A stretch of 64,000 nt of DNA from Desulfovibrio sp. UIB00 (GTDB lineage Bacteria > Desulfobacterota > Desulfovibrionia > Desulfovibrionales > Desulfovibrionaceae): the NCBI RefSeq assembly GCF_022508225.1, contig NZ_JAETXJ010000008.1, positions 62,001 through 126,000 on the forward strand. The letters are read 5' to 3'. The notes beneath the pieces were generated by a model. It saw only the letters and a program-made list of their open reading frames with translations, ran no database searches and was not told the DNA's origin. Position numbers and translations under genes: made by a program. Positions 1 through 9,420 of the stretch are shown here, in pieces. Positions within the stretch are counted from its first letter, which is position 1. Each line of letters starts with the position of its first letter.

Positions 1-252
1 CAGGTGCACGCCAATTTCAGCATGGTGTTCGTCTCGCAGCCATGCCAGGGTCTCGTGGGATGTTTTATCAGCCAATACGCTGTGAGCGCAGAAGAGCGTG
101 GGGCGCACGCCCATGGTGCAGAAAGGGGTCAAGGCTCTCAGGCTGGCGGTGTTGCGCGTGGAAAAGCCACGGCGGGCGTAGCGTCCGCCAAAGAGGCCTT
201 CTTCTTCAACGTCCAGACTGACGGCCAGATAGAGCGGCTGTTTGACGCTCAT
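1..252 (-). CDS. Polysaccharide deacetylase family protein, N-terminal part (cut by window edge)
   Basis: Only the first 84 codons lie in the window; the gene runs off the left edge on the minus strand. The start is the ATG at 252, which overlaps the stop of the upstream glycosyltransferase gene as ATGA, so the two are translationally coupled. The translation begins MSVKQPLYLAVSLDVEEEG and continues to an end reading HHAEIGVHL. An early beta strand with an acidic DVEEEG turn and a later HxEIGxH pattern is typical of NodB-fold deacetylases, which remove N- or O-acetyl groups from polysaccharides, peptidoglycan or glycolipids. The remaining metal-binding residues are outside the window. Its coupling to a glycosyltransferase suggests it modifies the sugar product of this cluster. 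The family call is fairly sure; the substrate is unknown. Confidence 0.7.
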   Translation of the reverse strand, partial: MSVKQPLYLAVSLDVEEEGLFGGRYARRGFSTRNTASLRALTPFCTMGVRPTLFCAHSVLADKTSHETLAWLRDEHHAEIGVHL

Positions 253-1616
253 GCGTGACCTGCCGCTCCGGCTTTCATGGCGGCGGGGATGTCGTCCTCT
301 GCAATGCTTCGGGTCTGTCCACCGGAATGGCTCCAGTAACGACGGCTTTCATCCACATAAAGGCGCAACAGAGCCGTGATGTTGTTTTCCCGGTCAAACA
401 TTTCTTCAACGCGGGCGCGGCCTGCCTCGGCCATGCGGCTTGCGTGTTCCCGGTCTTCAACCATATGCCGTACGGCGTCGGCAAGAGCGCGCGGGTTGCG
501 CTGCGGGGTAAGCAGGCCGGTTTCTCCGTTGATTATCACTTCGGAGATGCCGCACACGTCTGTGGCAATGACAGGCATGCGGTGCGAGAGAGCTTCCATG
601 ATCACGTTGGGGATACCGTCGCGGTCGCCGTTGAAATGGACAACACTCGGCATGATGAGCATGTCGTGGTCGAGCATGTAGCCGCAGATCTGATCATGCG
701 GGATAAAGCCGGGCATGTGCACGATATTTTTAAGGCCCAGTCGGTCACGCATACCCATAAGCTTGAGCCGCCAGCGGCCGTTGCCCACGAGGGTAAGGGT
801 CACAGGTACGTTTTCTCTTTGCAGGCGCGCCATGGCCGAGAGCAGGTCGGGGAAACCCTTGGTGCGCGCAAAGCGCCCCACCGCCAGCAAACGGTAAGGA
901 GGGCGCATGCTGACTGCACACTGCCCCTTGGGGGTAAATGTAAGGCTGTTGTAAATGGCGTGTACTTTATGCTCCTGCCCAACAGGGCAGAAGTTGCGCA
1001 GCCAGCTCACATTGGCGTGATTGTTGGTGCGGATGAAGAGCGCATCTGCGGATTTTTCCCGCAGCAGGCCGTCTTCCGGGTAGATGTCGCCAGCGCGTCC
1101 CGTAAAAGCAAAGGGAATACCTGTAAGACGCGAAGCCACCCATGATGCCGTTGCCGGGCCGTTGGCCCACGGGGCGTGAATAAGCTTGACGCCATCCCTC
1201 ACGCACAATTCGGCGAGCAAAAAGCCCGCCATGAAGCACCACAGGTTTTCACCCAGGGATTCCATGTTGCGCATTCGGTGGAAAAATCCCTTGCGCATGA
1301 GGTTCCAGACCTTGAGCGGATTGCGTGAAAGGGCACGCATGAAAGCCCGGAGAATGCGCACTGTGCCGCCAACGCCCATGCGTTCCACAGGCCCGGTAAA
1401 CTTGCGCATTTCTTCGCTACAGCCGCTCAGGCTTTTCCCATACATGGTATAGGCGCGCACAGGCAATCCCCGCGCCATAAGCTGCACAACCTCGCGAAAG
1501 ATGAACGTTTCGGAGGAGAGGGGAAACCAAAGCAGAACATAGGCAACAACCGGCAAGGCGTCCATTTTCGGTTGTGATGCGCTTTTCTCTGCTTTTGCGC
1601 CGTCAATATGCGTCAT
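249..1616 (-). CDS. Glycosyltransferase, GT4-like (GT-B fold)
   Basis: A retaining glycosyltransferase of about 455 residues that should transfer a nucleotide-activated sugar to a lipid or glycan acceptor at the cytoplasmic face of the membrane. The C-terminal half has the family-4 signature: a glycine-rich LLAVGRFARTKGFPDLL strand and an E-x7-E type segment around EALSHRMPVIATDVCGISE, followed by NGETGLLTP. The N-terminal half contains HAPWANGPATASWVA, common in this family. The frame is open to 1769, but I place the start at the ATG at 1616 because GGAG lies about 6 bases upstream and the extra N-terminus looks non-coding. The stop overlaps the start of the deacetylase gene. It sits downstream of the alpha-oxoamine synthase gene on the same strand, so it may glycosylate that lipid. 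Confidence 0.85.
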   Translation of the reverse strand: MTHIDGAKAEKSASQPKMDALPVVAYVLLWFPLSSETFIFREVVQLMARGLPVRAYTMYGKSLSGCSEEMRKFTGPVERMGVGGTVRILRAFMRALSRNPLKVWNLMRKGFFHRMRNMESLGENLWCFMAGFLLAELCVRDGVKLIHAPWANGPATASWVASRLTGIPFAFTGRAGDIYPEDGLLREKSADALFIRTNNHANVSWLRNFCPVGQEHKVHAIYNSLTFTPKGQCAVSMRPPYRLLAVGRFARTKGFPDLLSAMARLQRENVPVTLTLVGNGRWRLKLMGMRDRLGLKNIVHMPGFIPHDQICGYMLDHDMLIMPSVVHFNGDRDGIPNVIMEALSHRMPVIATDVCGISEVIINGETGLLTPQRNPRALADAVRHMVEDREHASRMAEAGRARVEEMFDRENNITALLRLYVDESRRYWSHSGGQTRSIAEDDIPAAMKAGAAGHA

Positions 1617-1790
1617 GGTTTTCTCCGCTGCAAACAAGAGCCGGGCCACTTGGCCCGGCACGGCAGACGGAAGTTCCATCTGCCCGAAAATGCGAACATG
1701 CCGCAGAGTCGCACAGTTGCGACCCTCAAGCGGGCGATGTAACGCCCGCTTGAGCGACAGTCCGACCACGCAACACGGGTCGCTATGAAG

Positions 1791-3110
1791 TTACGCCTGC
1801 CCGCTCTCGCTGGCGTTCTGGCGCTTGTAGTCGTCCACAATGGCCCAGGCCTTGGGGATTTCTTCCTTCACGGCATCCAGCGCAGTGCGGATATGTTCTT
1901 CCGTATGGGCTGCGGAAAGGAAGAAACGCAGACGGTCTGTGCCTTCTTTGACAGCAGGGAAGGTGATGGGCATCACATAGATGCCGCGCTTGAACAGTGC
2001 GTTGGACAAAAAGCCCGCCACCATGGGGTCGCCCACCATGACCGGCACAACGGCATAGCCTTGGGCCGCGCCCGTATCAAGGCCAATGCTGGCGGCGTAG
2101 TCCACAAAGAAGTGCGAAATCTTCTGTAGCTTGTGCACCCGTTCGGGTTCGCGCAGCATGATGTCCAGAGCCTTGTGGCAGGCCACGGCGATAATGGGGG
2201 GCATGCCCACGCTGAAAACAAAGCCCGGCGAACCGTACTTGAGGAATTCGATCAGCTCATGGCTGCCGGCAATGAAGCCGCCGCAACCGCACATGGATTT
2301 GGAGAGCGTGCTCATCCACATGTCCACATCGGTGGGATCAATATTGAAATGTTCGTGCGCGCCCCGGCCCGTTGCGCCAAGCACGCCAAGGGAGTGGGCT
2401 TCGTCCACAAGCAGCATGCAGTCGTAACGCTTTTTCAGTTCAATGATGCGCGGCAGATCTGGGATGTTGCCGTCCATGCTGAACAAGCCTTCGGTAACGA
2501 TAACGGCGCGCTTGTGCTCGGCGCGTTTGGCTTTGAGCATTTCTTCAAGGGCATCGCAATCGTTGTGGGCGTATGAGTAGCGCGATGCGCCGGAAAGACG
2601 CGCGCCCTGAACCAGTGAGTTGTGAGCCAGGCCATCGTGGAAGATGGCGTCGCGGTGGCCGAAAAGAAAGCCAAGGGTGGAGACGTTGGTGGCGTGCCCG
2701 CTCACATAAATGATGCAGTCTTCCACTCCGTACAGGTCGGCAAAGGCGCGCTCAAGCTCACGGTGTGGCGGACGTTCGCCGCCGACCAGGCGGCTGGCGC
2801 CAGCAGAGGTGCCGTAAATGGCAGCGGCTTCGCTGACGGCAGCGGTGATCTCGGGGTGAGCGTTGATATCCAGATAGTCGTATGTGGAAAAATTGAGATA
2901 TTCTTTGCCGGAAATGAACGTGGTGGCCTTGGCCGCACGCTCATGGCAAAGAAACAGAGGATTTTCCATCCCCATCTTGGCTCCCATTTCCACAAGCCGA
3001 TCAAAGGCGAGCTTGGAACGCGTGCGGTTAAATCCGGAAGCGCTGCTTTCGGCGGCGGCGGGAGTTTGCACCGCCTCTTGGCCAGCCTGATAGGAATGGT
3101 TGTTCTTCAT
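1791..3110 (-). CDS. Alpha-oxoamine synthase (serine palmitoyltransferase / BioF / CqsA-like), PLP-dependent
   Basis: About 439 residues. The family condenses an acyl thioester (CoA or ACP bound) with an amino acid, releasing CO2, to give an alpha-aminoketone; examples are serine palmitoyltransferase, BioF, KBL and CqsA. Visible hallmarks are GTSAGASRLVGG (residues 100-111), the PLP-ring histidine region HDGLAHNS, VDEAHSLGVLG with Asp236 and His239, and the Schiff-base lysine in STLSKS (Lys271). The N-terminal extension of about 60 residues is longer than in BioF. The start at 3110 (MKNNHSYQ) follows an AGGA/GAGG ribosome site; the frame extends upstream to 3188 without a good site. It is divergent from the polyketide-synthase-like gene, whose carrier domain could supply its acyl donor (inference). 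A biotin role is unlikely because no bio genes are near. Amino-acid and acyl substrates cannot be told from the sequence. Confidence 0.88.
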   Translation of the reverse strand: MKNNHSYQAGQEAVQTPAAAESSASGFNRTRSKLAFDRLVEMGAKMGMENPLFLCHERAAKATTFISGKEYLNFSTYDYLDINAHPEITAAVSEAAAIYGTSAGASRLVGGERPPHRELERAFADLYGVEDCIIYVSGHATNVSTLGFLFGHRDAIFHDGLAHNSLVQGARLSGASRYSYAHNDCDALEEMLKAKRAEHKRAVIVTEGLFSMDGNIPDLPRIIELKKRYDCMLLVDEAHSLGVLGATGRGAHEHFNIDPTDVDMWMSTLSKSMCGCGGFIAGSHELIEFLKYGSPGFVFSVGMPPIIAVACHKALDIMLREPERVHKLQKISHFFVDYAASIGLDTGAAQGYAVVPVMVGDPMVAGFLSNALFKRGIYVMPITFPAVKEGTDRLRFFLSAAHTEEHIRTALDAVKEEIPKAWAIVDDYKRQNASESGQA

Positions 3111-3432
3111 GCCTCGTCCTCGTAAATTTGTCCAAAAAAGCCGTGCCTGGTGGGCCAGATGAGGGCCGAAATCCGGCAGGCGCAACATTGTAAGGAGTCA
3201 GTATAGCCAAAGCAAGATGTTATGGCAAGTCACGTGTTGGGCGGCGCTGTTGAAAGCTTTACAGACAGTGCTGATCTGTTGGCAGTGTGGTAAAGGAGTT
3301 TGCGGGCGCTGGCTGGACAAGAATGATGATATCTACTAACATAATCCTTTACCCAAATGGCTGCTATGCCCCTTTTGCCCCGCCTCGGCCCTGTCGGGTT
3401 GCCGGGCTTTGGCCCTTTACAGGCACTAAGAT

Positions 3433-6400
3433 ATGCGTCAGGACTATGAAAATCCAGTACCAGGCACCATGCAAGACGAAGTAGTTCTTGATGGCGTGCG
3501 TTATGCCAACCTGCAACAGGCTGGCCAGCAGTGGCGTATCGGTGCCGTCAACCCCGCATGGCGACAGGAATTACTGGCTCTGCCAGCAAATCCCGATGCC
3601 GAAGCCCTTGGCAGGCTGGAAGCTCGCGGTCTGTGGATTGCGCCGGAGCGGGCTGACGGCCCGCCGCCTTTGGCGGTGATGTGCTGCGGTCTTGGGGCGG
3701 TCTGGCCCGGAATGGGCCGTGAGCTGTACGACAATTTCCCCGCAGCCCGAGCAGCAATGGATCGCCTTGCCGCCGTGGCGGATTGGGACGTGCTTGGCCT
3801 CATGGATGAAACGGGCGTGGAGAAAATCAGCCTTACCCGCTGGCAGTCTCCTTACGTATTCATGCTGGAGTACGCCCAGTGGAGCGTGTTGTCTTCGCTG
3901 GGGCTGAGCCCCTCGCTTTTTTGCGGCCATAGCCTTGGTGAATTGATCGCTCTCTGTTTTTCAGGCATACTGGCCCCCGAAGTGGCGTGGTATATCCTGG
4001 ATACGCGCGCCGTACACATGGCTGAACTGGAGGCTGGGGCCTCCCGTGAAACAGGTATGATGGCCGTGCACGCGGACGCCGAGATCATCAACGAAGCCTG
4101 CGCCACCTGGCCAGAACTCTATGTTTCCAACTACAACACGCCGCATCAGTTTATTCTGAGCGGCCCTCGCGGTGTGTTGCAGGAAGCCCGCAAGAGCCTG
4201 CGCAAACGCCGCATCCCTGCCATTGTTCTCAATGTGAGCCTGGCTTTTCACCATCCCAGCATGCGCGTGTTGCGCGACATTTCTTTGCGCCGTCTGAGCG
4301 CACTCGACATGTCTGCGCCCGAAAGACCCATGCTGAGCGGTATTACCGCAGATTTCTACCCTGAAGATCAACCCTCCATCTGCCAGTACATCGCCGATCT
4401 TGATGAAAATTCCGTGCGATGGACAGAATGTGTGCAGACCATGTGGAACCGTGAGGGCATCCGGTATTTTCTTGAACTTGGCCCGCAGGATACGCTGTGC
4501 AGCCTGGCGGCTGACAATGAGCCGCAGGCAAAATGCCTGACGGCAGGACGCAAGGGGAAAGAAGTAGAGGGCATGCGTCAGGCCTGCGCCCAACTGTATT
4601 CACTGGGGTACCTGCGGCGTGAGGCTGTGGCCCGGCGGATGCATCTGGCGGCAAGCGGCGGCGAAGCCCGTTTGTTGGCCTGCAAACCGGCACCACACTG
4701 CGGTTTATGCCCTGCTGTGGCTGGCAATGTTGCAAATACCTGCGCTTCGGCGGCGTCAGATGCCCCGCAATCCAGTGTTATGGAAACGGCAACGGCTGAA
4801 CTCGCTGATTCTGCTGTCGCTGCCTCGGATGCCGCACCTGTAATGGCATCCTATGCCGAAAACATGGCGGTGGTTCTGCAAATTCTGGCTCAGGCCTGCG
4901 GCAGGCCGGTTGAAGATCTACGCCCAGAAATGGACTTGCGCTATGATCTTGCCCTGCGCTCCAGCCGCTTTCCCCATATTGTGCAGGATGTGGAAAAGGC
5001 CCTTGGCATTGCCGTCAATTTTGAAGACCTGCTGCAGGTATCAACCATCGGTGATCTTGGCCGGGTGCTTTCCGGTGGTTCTGCGTTTGCAGGGCAGGCA
5101 GAGCACGCCGCAGAAAGGGTCAGTGCAACCGCAAAGCTTTGCGCGGAGCCTCTGCGCAGGTTTGCCCCCCTTAAAGCTTTGCCCGCAGTTGGGAGCAATG
5201 GCGAGCTGTGCCTTGAGCCTCTGCTGCTTGATCCCAGTGCCTCAGGGATAAATCTTCAGCTTGGCGATGTTGTGCTCCTCTGCGTACTGGATGCTCACAT
5301 ATTGCCCCGCCTGCTGAGCGGCATTGCACCCCTGGGATGCGTGCTGGGTGTGCCCCAGCCTCTGCTTGAGCGGTGCGCGCCCCTTGCCAAGGCCGGGGCA
5401 AATTTGGTGCCGCTTGATATAGATCTGGGCAATGGCGACGAAACCGCTCTTGCAGTTAGTCAGTTGCAGACGGCCATAGCGGATTTCGCACAGGCACAGG
5501 GCCGAGTGGACGGGTTGTTTTTTGTGCCGCCGATCCCGGCTGGCATTATGGTTGCGCCTTCTGCCGATGATGTGCCGTCACATGCTGCGCCGGAGCGGCT
5601 TGGCGCGTTGATGGAAGCGGCTATTGCGGCTGCCGTGCCTCATGGCTTGCGCTTTGCTGGCAATTGTTCCGTGCTGCCGCCCAAAGTGGAAAACTGCATT
5701 TTTGACGCCCCGTTGGAAAAAGCCCTGGATGCGGCGGCTCACGCCCATGATGTGGCTGTGCGGGCAATTCGCATGTTGCACGGCCCTGAAAGAGCGAGTC
5801 TTGACGAATGGGGCGACATGCTGGCGCGTGAAATTCTTTGCGGCACAGCCGAACAGGTGCTCTGGGTGCGGCCTGGATCCTTGAACGGTCAGGTTGTTTG
5901 TGAGGAGCCGTCCGTCCGGAACGTCATCAAGGAGAATCCGTTGAGATTCCCGCTGGTGTTTCCTGAAAAACAGCCCGTATACCGCTCAACCGCCACCCTG
6001 TTTCAGGGGGCCTGCCATTTTTCGCGTTTTGCCGACAAAACACTGGCCCTGCACGGCGCGCAACCGGGTAACTGCCTTGGAGCGGATGTACCACGTCTGC
6101 CGGTTTGCCGCAGTCTGGAGGCCATGCTTGAAAGCTCGAGGCAATCCTTGCCCTGGCTGACAGTCACGGGCTTTTGCGATTTGCGTTTTTTTGATGCGCC
6201 GGAATTGCCGCCCGGCATTACTCGCGAATGCCGGGTGACAGCTGAGGCAGAACCCTGGCTGCTGCAGGAAAAAGTCATGACGCGCATGTGCCGCAGTGAG
6301 CTTTCAGTGCGCGGCTTGACGCCCAACGGCAGGCATACTGCCCAGTATGCACCGGTAAGCGAGGGAATGGTGTGGCTTGCGGCCCATCGCAGCAGTGTGC

Positions 6401-6930
6401 CCCCCCTGTGGGAGGAGGTGCCTGCCGCAGCCTCCGTGGCAAGCCCTGCGCTAGACACCGGGCCCTTTTATACTGCTGCCGGGCTGGGGCGCGAGTGGCG
6501 TTTTGTGGAAAGCTTCTGTATGTTGCCCAACGACTTGTTTTCTGGCGCGGTGAGTTTGCCCCAGACATGCATTGCCCCCGAAGCTGATTCTGGCTATACT
6601 GACGACATGCTTGTGGTGGAGGGCGTATTGCAGGCTGCATGGCTTGCCATAACATCCGAATACTCCAAGGATTTTTCAGATACTGCCGCTCTTGCTGCCG
6701 CTATGCAGGAGTGGGCTTTGCATGCCGTGGGCTTTATCCGCATCGGGCCTGTCCGTGCTGATGGCCCCTTGCGCATATTGATGCAACGTTCTTGGGCCAA
6801 TGCACGGCTGCGTCGTTTTGACGCGCAGGTCATTGATCAGGAAGGGCATGTTTTTTTGACAATTCACCATCTTGAATTTGACCGAGGTGATCAGGCCGGG
6901 CTTTCCCCTGCCATGAATCCCTCGGCATAA
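3433..6930 (+). CDS. Polyketide-synthase-like multidomain protein: acyltransferase, carrier domain, degenerate ketoreductase-like region, dehydratase-like region; no ketosynthase
   Basis: A protein of 1165 residues. Residues about 80-380 form a malonyl/acyl-transferase domain with the nucleophile in GHSLGE (Ser167), a conserved Arg192 (TRAVHM) and the catalytic histidine in AFHHPSM (about 273). A linker rich in Ala/Ser leads to a carrier-like domain at about 472-548; the expected D-S-L arm site reads LRSSRF, with Ser510 in the phosphopantetheine position but the preceding Asp replaced by Arg. Residues 600-820 resemble a Rossmann ketoreductase without a clear glycine-rich nucleotide motif. Residues 830-1150 resemble a double-hotdog dehydratase with His874 in an H-x-n-G-x-n-P setting and Glu1063 where an Asp is usual. 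No ketosynthase is present. The start at 3433 is provisional; an in-frame ATG at 3469 is possible. It heads a plus-strand run with export genes. Confidence 0.75.
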   Translation: MRQDYENPVPGTMQDEVVLDGVRYANLQQAGQQWRIGAVNPAWRQELLALPANPDAEALGRLEARGLWIAPERADGPPPLAVMCCGLGAVWPGMGRELYDNFPAARAAMDRLAAVADWDVLGLMDETGVEKISLTRWQSPYVFMLEYAQWSVLSSLGLSPSLFCGHSLGELIALCFSGILAPEVAWYILDTRAVHMAELEAGASRETGMMAVHADAEIINEACATWPELYVSNYNTPHQFILSGPRGVLQEARKSLRKRRIPAIVLNVSLAFHHPSMRVLRDISLRRLSALDMSAPERPMLSGITADFYPEDQPSICQYIADLDENSVRWTECVQTMWNREGIRYFLELGPQDTLCSLAADNEPQAKCLTAGRKGKEVEGMRQACAQLYSLGYLRREAVARRMHLAASGGEARLLACKPAPHCGLCPAVAGNVANTCASAASDAPQSSVMETATAELADSAVAASDAAPVMASYAENMAVVLQILAQACGRPVEDLRPEMDLRYDLALRSSRFPHIVQDVEKALGIAVNFEDLLQVSTIGDLGRVLSGGSAFAGQAEHAAERVSATAKLCAEPLRRFAPLKALPAVGSNGELCLEPLLLDPSASGINLQLGDVVLLCVLDAHILPRLLSGIAPLGCVLGVPQPLLERCAPLAKAGANLVPLDIDLGNGDETALAVSQLQTAIADFAQAQGRVDGLFFVPPIPAGIMVAPSADDVPSHAAPERLGALMEAAIAAAVPHGLRFAGNCSVLPPKVENCIFDAPLEKALDAAAHAHDVAVRAIRMLHGPERASLDEWGDMLAREILCGTAEQVLWVRPGSLNGQVVCEEPSVRNVIKENPLRFPLVFPEKQPVYRSTATLFQGACHFSRFADKTLALHGAQPGNCLGADVPRLPVCRSLEAMLESSRQSLPWLTVTGFCDLRFFDAPELPPGITRECRVTAEAEPWLLQEKVMTRMCRSELSVRGLTPNGRHTAQYAPVSEGMVWLAAHRSSVPPLWEEVPAAASVASPALDTGPFYTAAGLGREWRFVESFCMLPNDLFSGAVSLPQTCIAPEADSGYTDDMLVVEGVLQAAWLAITSEYSKDFSDTAALAAAMQEWALHAVGFIRIGPVRADGPLRILMQRSWANARLRRFDAQVIDQEGHVFLTIHHLEFDRGDQAGLSPAMNPSA

Positions 6931-6982
6931 ACACTCAATCTGCTCAGCGTCGCGCAAAGCGCAACGACGCAAAGGGTGCCAG

Positions 6983-8443
6983 ATGCTCACTGCACAAGCA
7001 AACCTTACTACACGTCTTTTTCTGCCGCTACTGCTTGTGGCGGCCCTGCTTTCCGGAGCCTGTTCCAACAAGGCTGGGCTCAAGTCGCCGGAACTTCCCG
7101 CCAAGCATTGGCTTGAAGAAGCCCCAGGCGTGCCTGTTGAAAACAAGGCCAAGCTTGAAGCCGCAGTGCCGAACCTCTATGATCCCAAGAAGGTTTTTTC
7201 CTTTGAAGATTGCGTGTTTCTGACCATCCAGCAGTCACCTGCCCTGGTCAACAGCGCCGTGAATATTGAAATCAAACGTCTCGCCCAGACAGACGCCGTG
7301 TGGAAGTACCTTCCCGAGCCGCGCATGAGTTTTACCGTGTCCAACAACCTGACGCGGTATAATATGGACAATAAAGACACGCCCAGCGATTACGGCCAAA
7401 CCCGGTTTCGCGTGGGCTTTTATGCCGCCTTCCCCAATCCCATGGCCACCTACTTTGAACACAAGGTGCAGTCGGCCATGGTCAATCTGGCCATCTCCAC
7501 CCACCGCAAGGCCGTGGGCAAGGCCATTGGCAAGATTGGCGAGGCCTATCTCCAGCTTCAGGCCCAGCAGAAGATTGTGGACGCGCAGAAAGAGCTGCTG
7601 CCGCTCGGCAAGGAGCTTGTGGATTACTGGAAGAAGGTTGAGGCTGTTGATGGCCGTCAGGGCGTTTCGCTCAACATGGCCATTCAGCACCAGCGCGAGC
7701 TTGAACTCAAGCTGGAGCAGACCCGCATGAAGGAAGTGATGCAGCGCACACAACTCAAGATTCTTGCTGGCGTTGAGCCGCAGCAGAGGCTTGAGGTGGA
7801 CACCAAGAGCGCTGATTCCGTGCTGGCCGGTTTTGATGGCCGCAAGCTCACCTGGGAAGAACGTTGGCCTGCCACAGAAGATGACCTGCTGCTGCGTGGC
7901 CAGGTGACTTTGGGCGATTACAACATTATGGTCGCGTGGGCACAGTATATGCCGACCATGACCATTGCGCTGAATAGCTATCCTCCGTCAGGACAGTATC
8001 AGCCTCCGAGCGGTGCTGAAGACACCTTTTTGCATCTGACGTTTGACTTCCCGATTATCGACTGGGGTCGCAGGTACCGTGGTGTACAGACTGCCCGCAT
8101 GGGCAAGGCCCAGGCCTTCCACGAGCTGGCCCGCAAGCGTACGGACTACTCCAACAAATGGCTCCAGAGCGAGCAGCGGGTAGCCTTGGCCGAAACGGAA
8201 CTCAAGCTTGCCAAGACCCGTCTGGACACAGCCAGCATGCAGTACAAGGAAGCCCAGATTTCTTTCCACGAAGGCATTGCGCAGCTGCCCGACATGGCCT
8301 CCAAGCAGGAGGACATGGTTCAGGCGCGCATTGCCTACATCAATGCCGAGCTTGACTATAAGCTGGCCCAGCTTGAGTGGATGGACCTGTCAAATTCTCT
8401 GGCCCAGCGCTTCCTCGGCCTGCCTGCTAAGGAGCTGCTGTAA
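6983..8443 (+). CDS. TolC-family outer-membrane efflux lipoprotein
   Basis: A 486-residue outer-membrane factor. The N-terminus is a lipoprotein signal peptide: hydrophobic LFLPLLLVAALL followed by the lipobox LSGAC, so Cys27 should be lipidated. The rest is alpha-helical with the two-fold repeat spacing and long coiled-coil-prone helices of TolC-like channels, for example the segments around HRKAVGKAIGKIGEAYLQLQ and LAETELKLAKTRLDTASMQY. Proteins of this family form trimeric channels that receive substrate from a periplasmic adaptor. The stop overlaps the start of the HlyD-like adaptor by one base (TAATG), so the two are coupled. No dedicated ABC or RND pump is in the window, which leaves the energy source of this export path open. 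The class is well supported and the cargo is unknown. Confidence 0.88.
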   Translation: MLTAQANLTTRLFLPLLLVAALLSGACSNKAGLKSPELPAKHWLEEAPGVPVENKAKLEAAVPNLYDPKKVFSFEDCVFLTIQQSPALVNSAVNIEIKRLAQTDAVWKYLPEPRMSFTVSNNLTRYNMDNKDTPSDYGQTRFRVGFYAAFPNPMATYFEHKVQSAMVNLAISTHRKAVGKAIGKIGEAYLQLQAQQKIVDAQKELLPLGKELVDYWKKVEAVDGRQGVSLNMAIQHQRELELKLEQTRMKEVMQRTQLKILAGVEPQQRLEVDTKSADSVLAGFDGRKLTWEERWPATEDDLLLRGQVTLGDYNIMVAWAQYMPTMTIALNSYPPSGQYQPPSGAEDTFLHLTFDFPIIDWGRRYRGVQTARMGKAQAFHELARKRTDYSNKWLQSEQRVALAETELKLAKTRLDTASMQYKEAQISFHEGIAQLPDMASKQEDMVQARIAYINAELDYKLAQLEWMDLSNSLAQRFLGLPAKELL

Positions 8444-9411
8444 TGTTGGGTATGTATAAAAAAACGAGCTCGCGGGAGCGGCGGCGTTGTTTTGCCGCAG
8501 CATTGTCTGCTGTCACGCTACTTGCTGCTTTTTTGATATTTCAGGGTGCAGTCTCTGCTGCGGAGAATGGTTCCATAGGCGCTGGCGCGACCATTCTGAC
8601 CGGCAAGGTCGTTACAACGGTCACGCGCGCCGTGCCTGTGCCGTTTAACGCTGTTGTGGATGAAGTGATGGTCAAGCCCGGCGAAGCCATTGCCAAAGGT
8701 GCGCCGCTGATGCGTTACCACCTTCAGGAAGAAGCCGAGCGGGTGCTGCAACGAGAAGTGACCACCGGGGCTGCTACCGAGGGCCTTAGAGGACAGGTGC
8801 TTGATCTTGACCGCAAGCTTGCAGAAACTGCCGCCCAGCGCAACAAGGCCCGCCAGCTTGCAGCCTCGGGGCTAGGCTCTGCCCAAGCTTCCAGCCGACT
8901 GGAAGACGATGTTCACTCCCTGAAGCGCCGCATTGAACTTTTGACTGCGACCATTCAGAAGTCTGAACAGAATTTCGCCGCCCGACTCGAGGAACTGAGC
9001 GGCTATTTCGGCACAACCATCAAGGAAGGCGAGCGCCTGCCTGCGACACTTACGCTTACCTCTCCCATTGACGGTTATGTGCTGTCGCTTGACTCCACGC
9101 TCAATCCTGGATCCCTGTTGGCCGCTGGCACCACGCCCGTGCGCGTGGGGCGGCTTGATCCCGTGCTGATCCAGGTGCCCGTCTACGAAGCCGAGATCAG
9201 CGGCATCAAGGCTGGAGACTCGGTGGAAGTTGAAATTCCTTCGCTGAACAACAAAAAGTTCAACGGTACAGTGAATGAAATTTCCTGGGTTTCTAATGAT
9301 ATGAGCGTTTCAAATCCTTCATATTACACGGTGGAGCTTACTGTTCCCAATCCTGGTCTGGAACTCAAGCCTGGGTTCAAGGCTGTGGTGCGCTTCAAAG
9401 GGAGCAGGTAA
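8443..9411 (+). CDS. HlyD/MFP-type periplasmic adaptor protein
   Basis: A 322-residue membrane-fusion (adaptor) protein. Residues about 17-39 form an N-terminal signal anchor. A split lipoyl/barrel-sandwich domain follows: its first half contains VPFNAVVDEVMVKPGEAIAK and its second half LTSPIDGYVLSLDSTLNPGS. Between them lies a helical hairpin rich in Leu/Ala/Gln, and after them a beta-barrel segment ending in LELKPGFKAVVRFKG. Adaptors of this kind bridge an inner-membrane pump and a TolC-like channel, and the gene overlaps the TolC-like gene directly upstream. The pump partner is not encoded in the window; the flippase immediately downstream is not a known adaptor partner. The adaptor call is strong, and the partnership with TolC is inferred from gene overlap. 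Confidence 0.88.
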   Translation: MLGMYKKTSSRERRRCFAAALSAVTLLAAFLIFQGAVSAAENGSIGAGATILTGKVVTTVTRAVPVPFNAVVDEVMVKPGEAIAKGAPLMRYHLQEEAERVLQREVTTGAATEGLRGQVLDLDRKLAETAAQRNKARQLAASGLGSAQASSRLEDDVHSLKRRIELLTATIQKSEQNFAARLEELSGYFGTTIKEGERLPATLTLTSPIDGYVLSLDSTLNPGSLLAAGTTPVRVGRLDPVLIQVPVYEAEISGIKAGDSVEVEIPSLNNKKFNGTVNEISWVSNDMSVSNPSYYTVELTVPNPGLELKPGFKAVVRFKGSR

Positions 9412-9420
9412 ACCCGTTTC

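Noticed and set aside
1791..3110. Assignment as BioF (biotin synthesis)
   Set aside because: The fold is the same, but the N-terminus is longer, no bio genes are nearby, and the neighbours point to lipid or glycan export.
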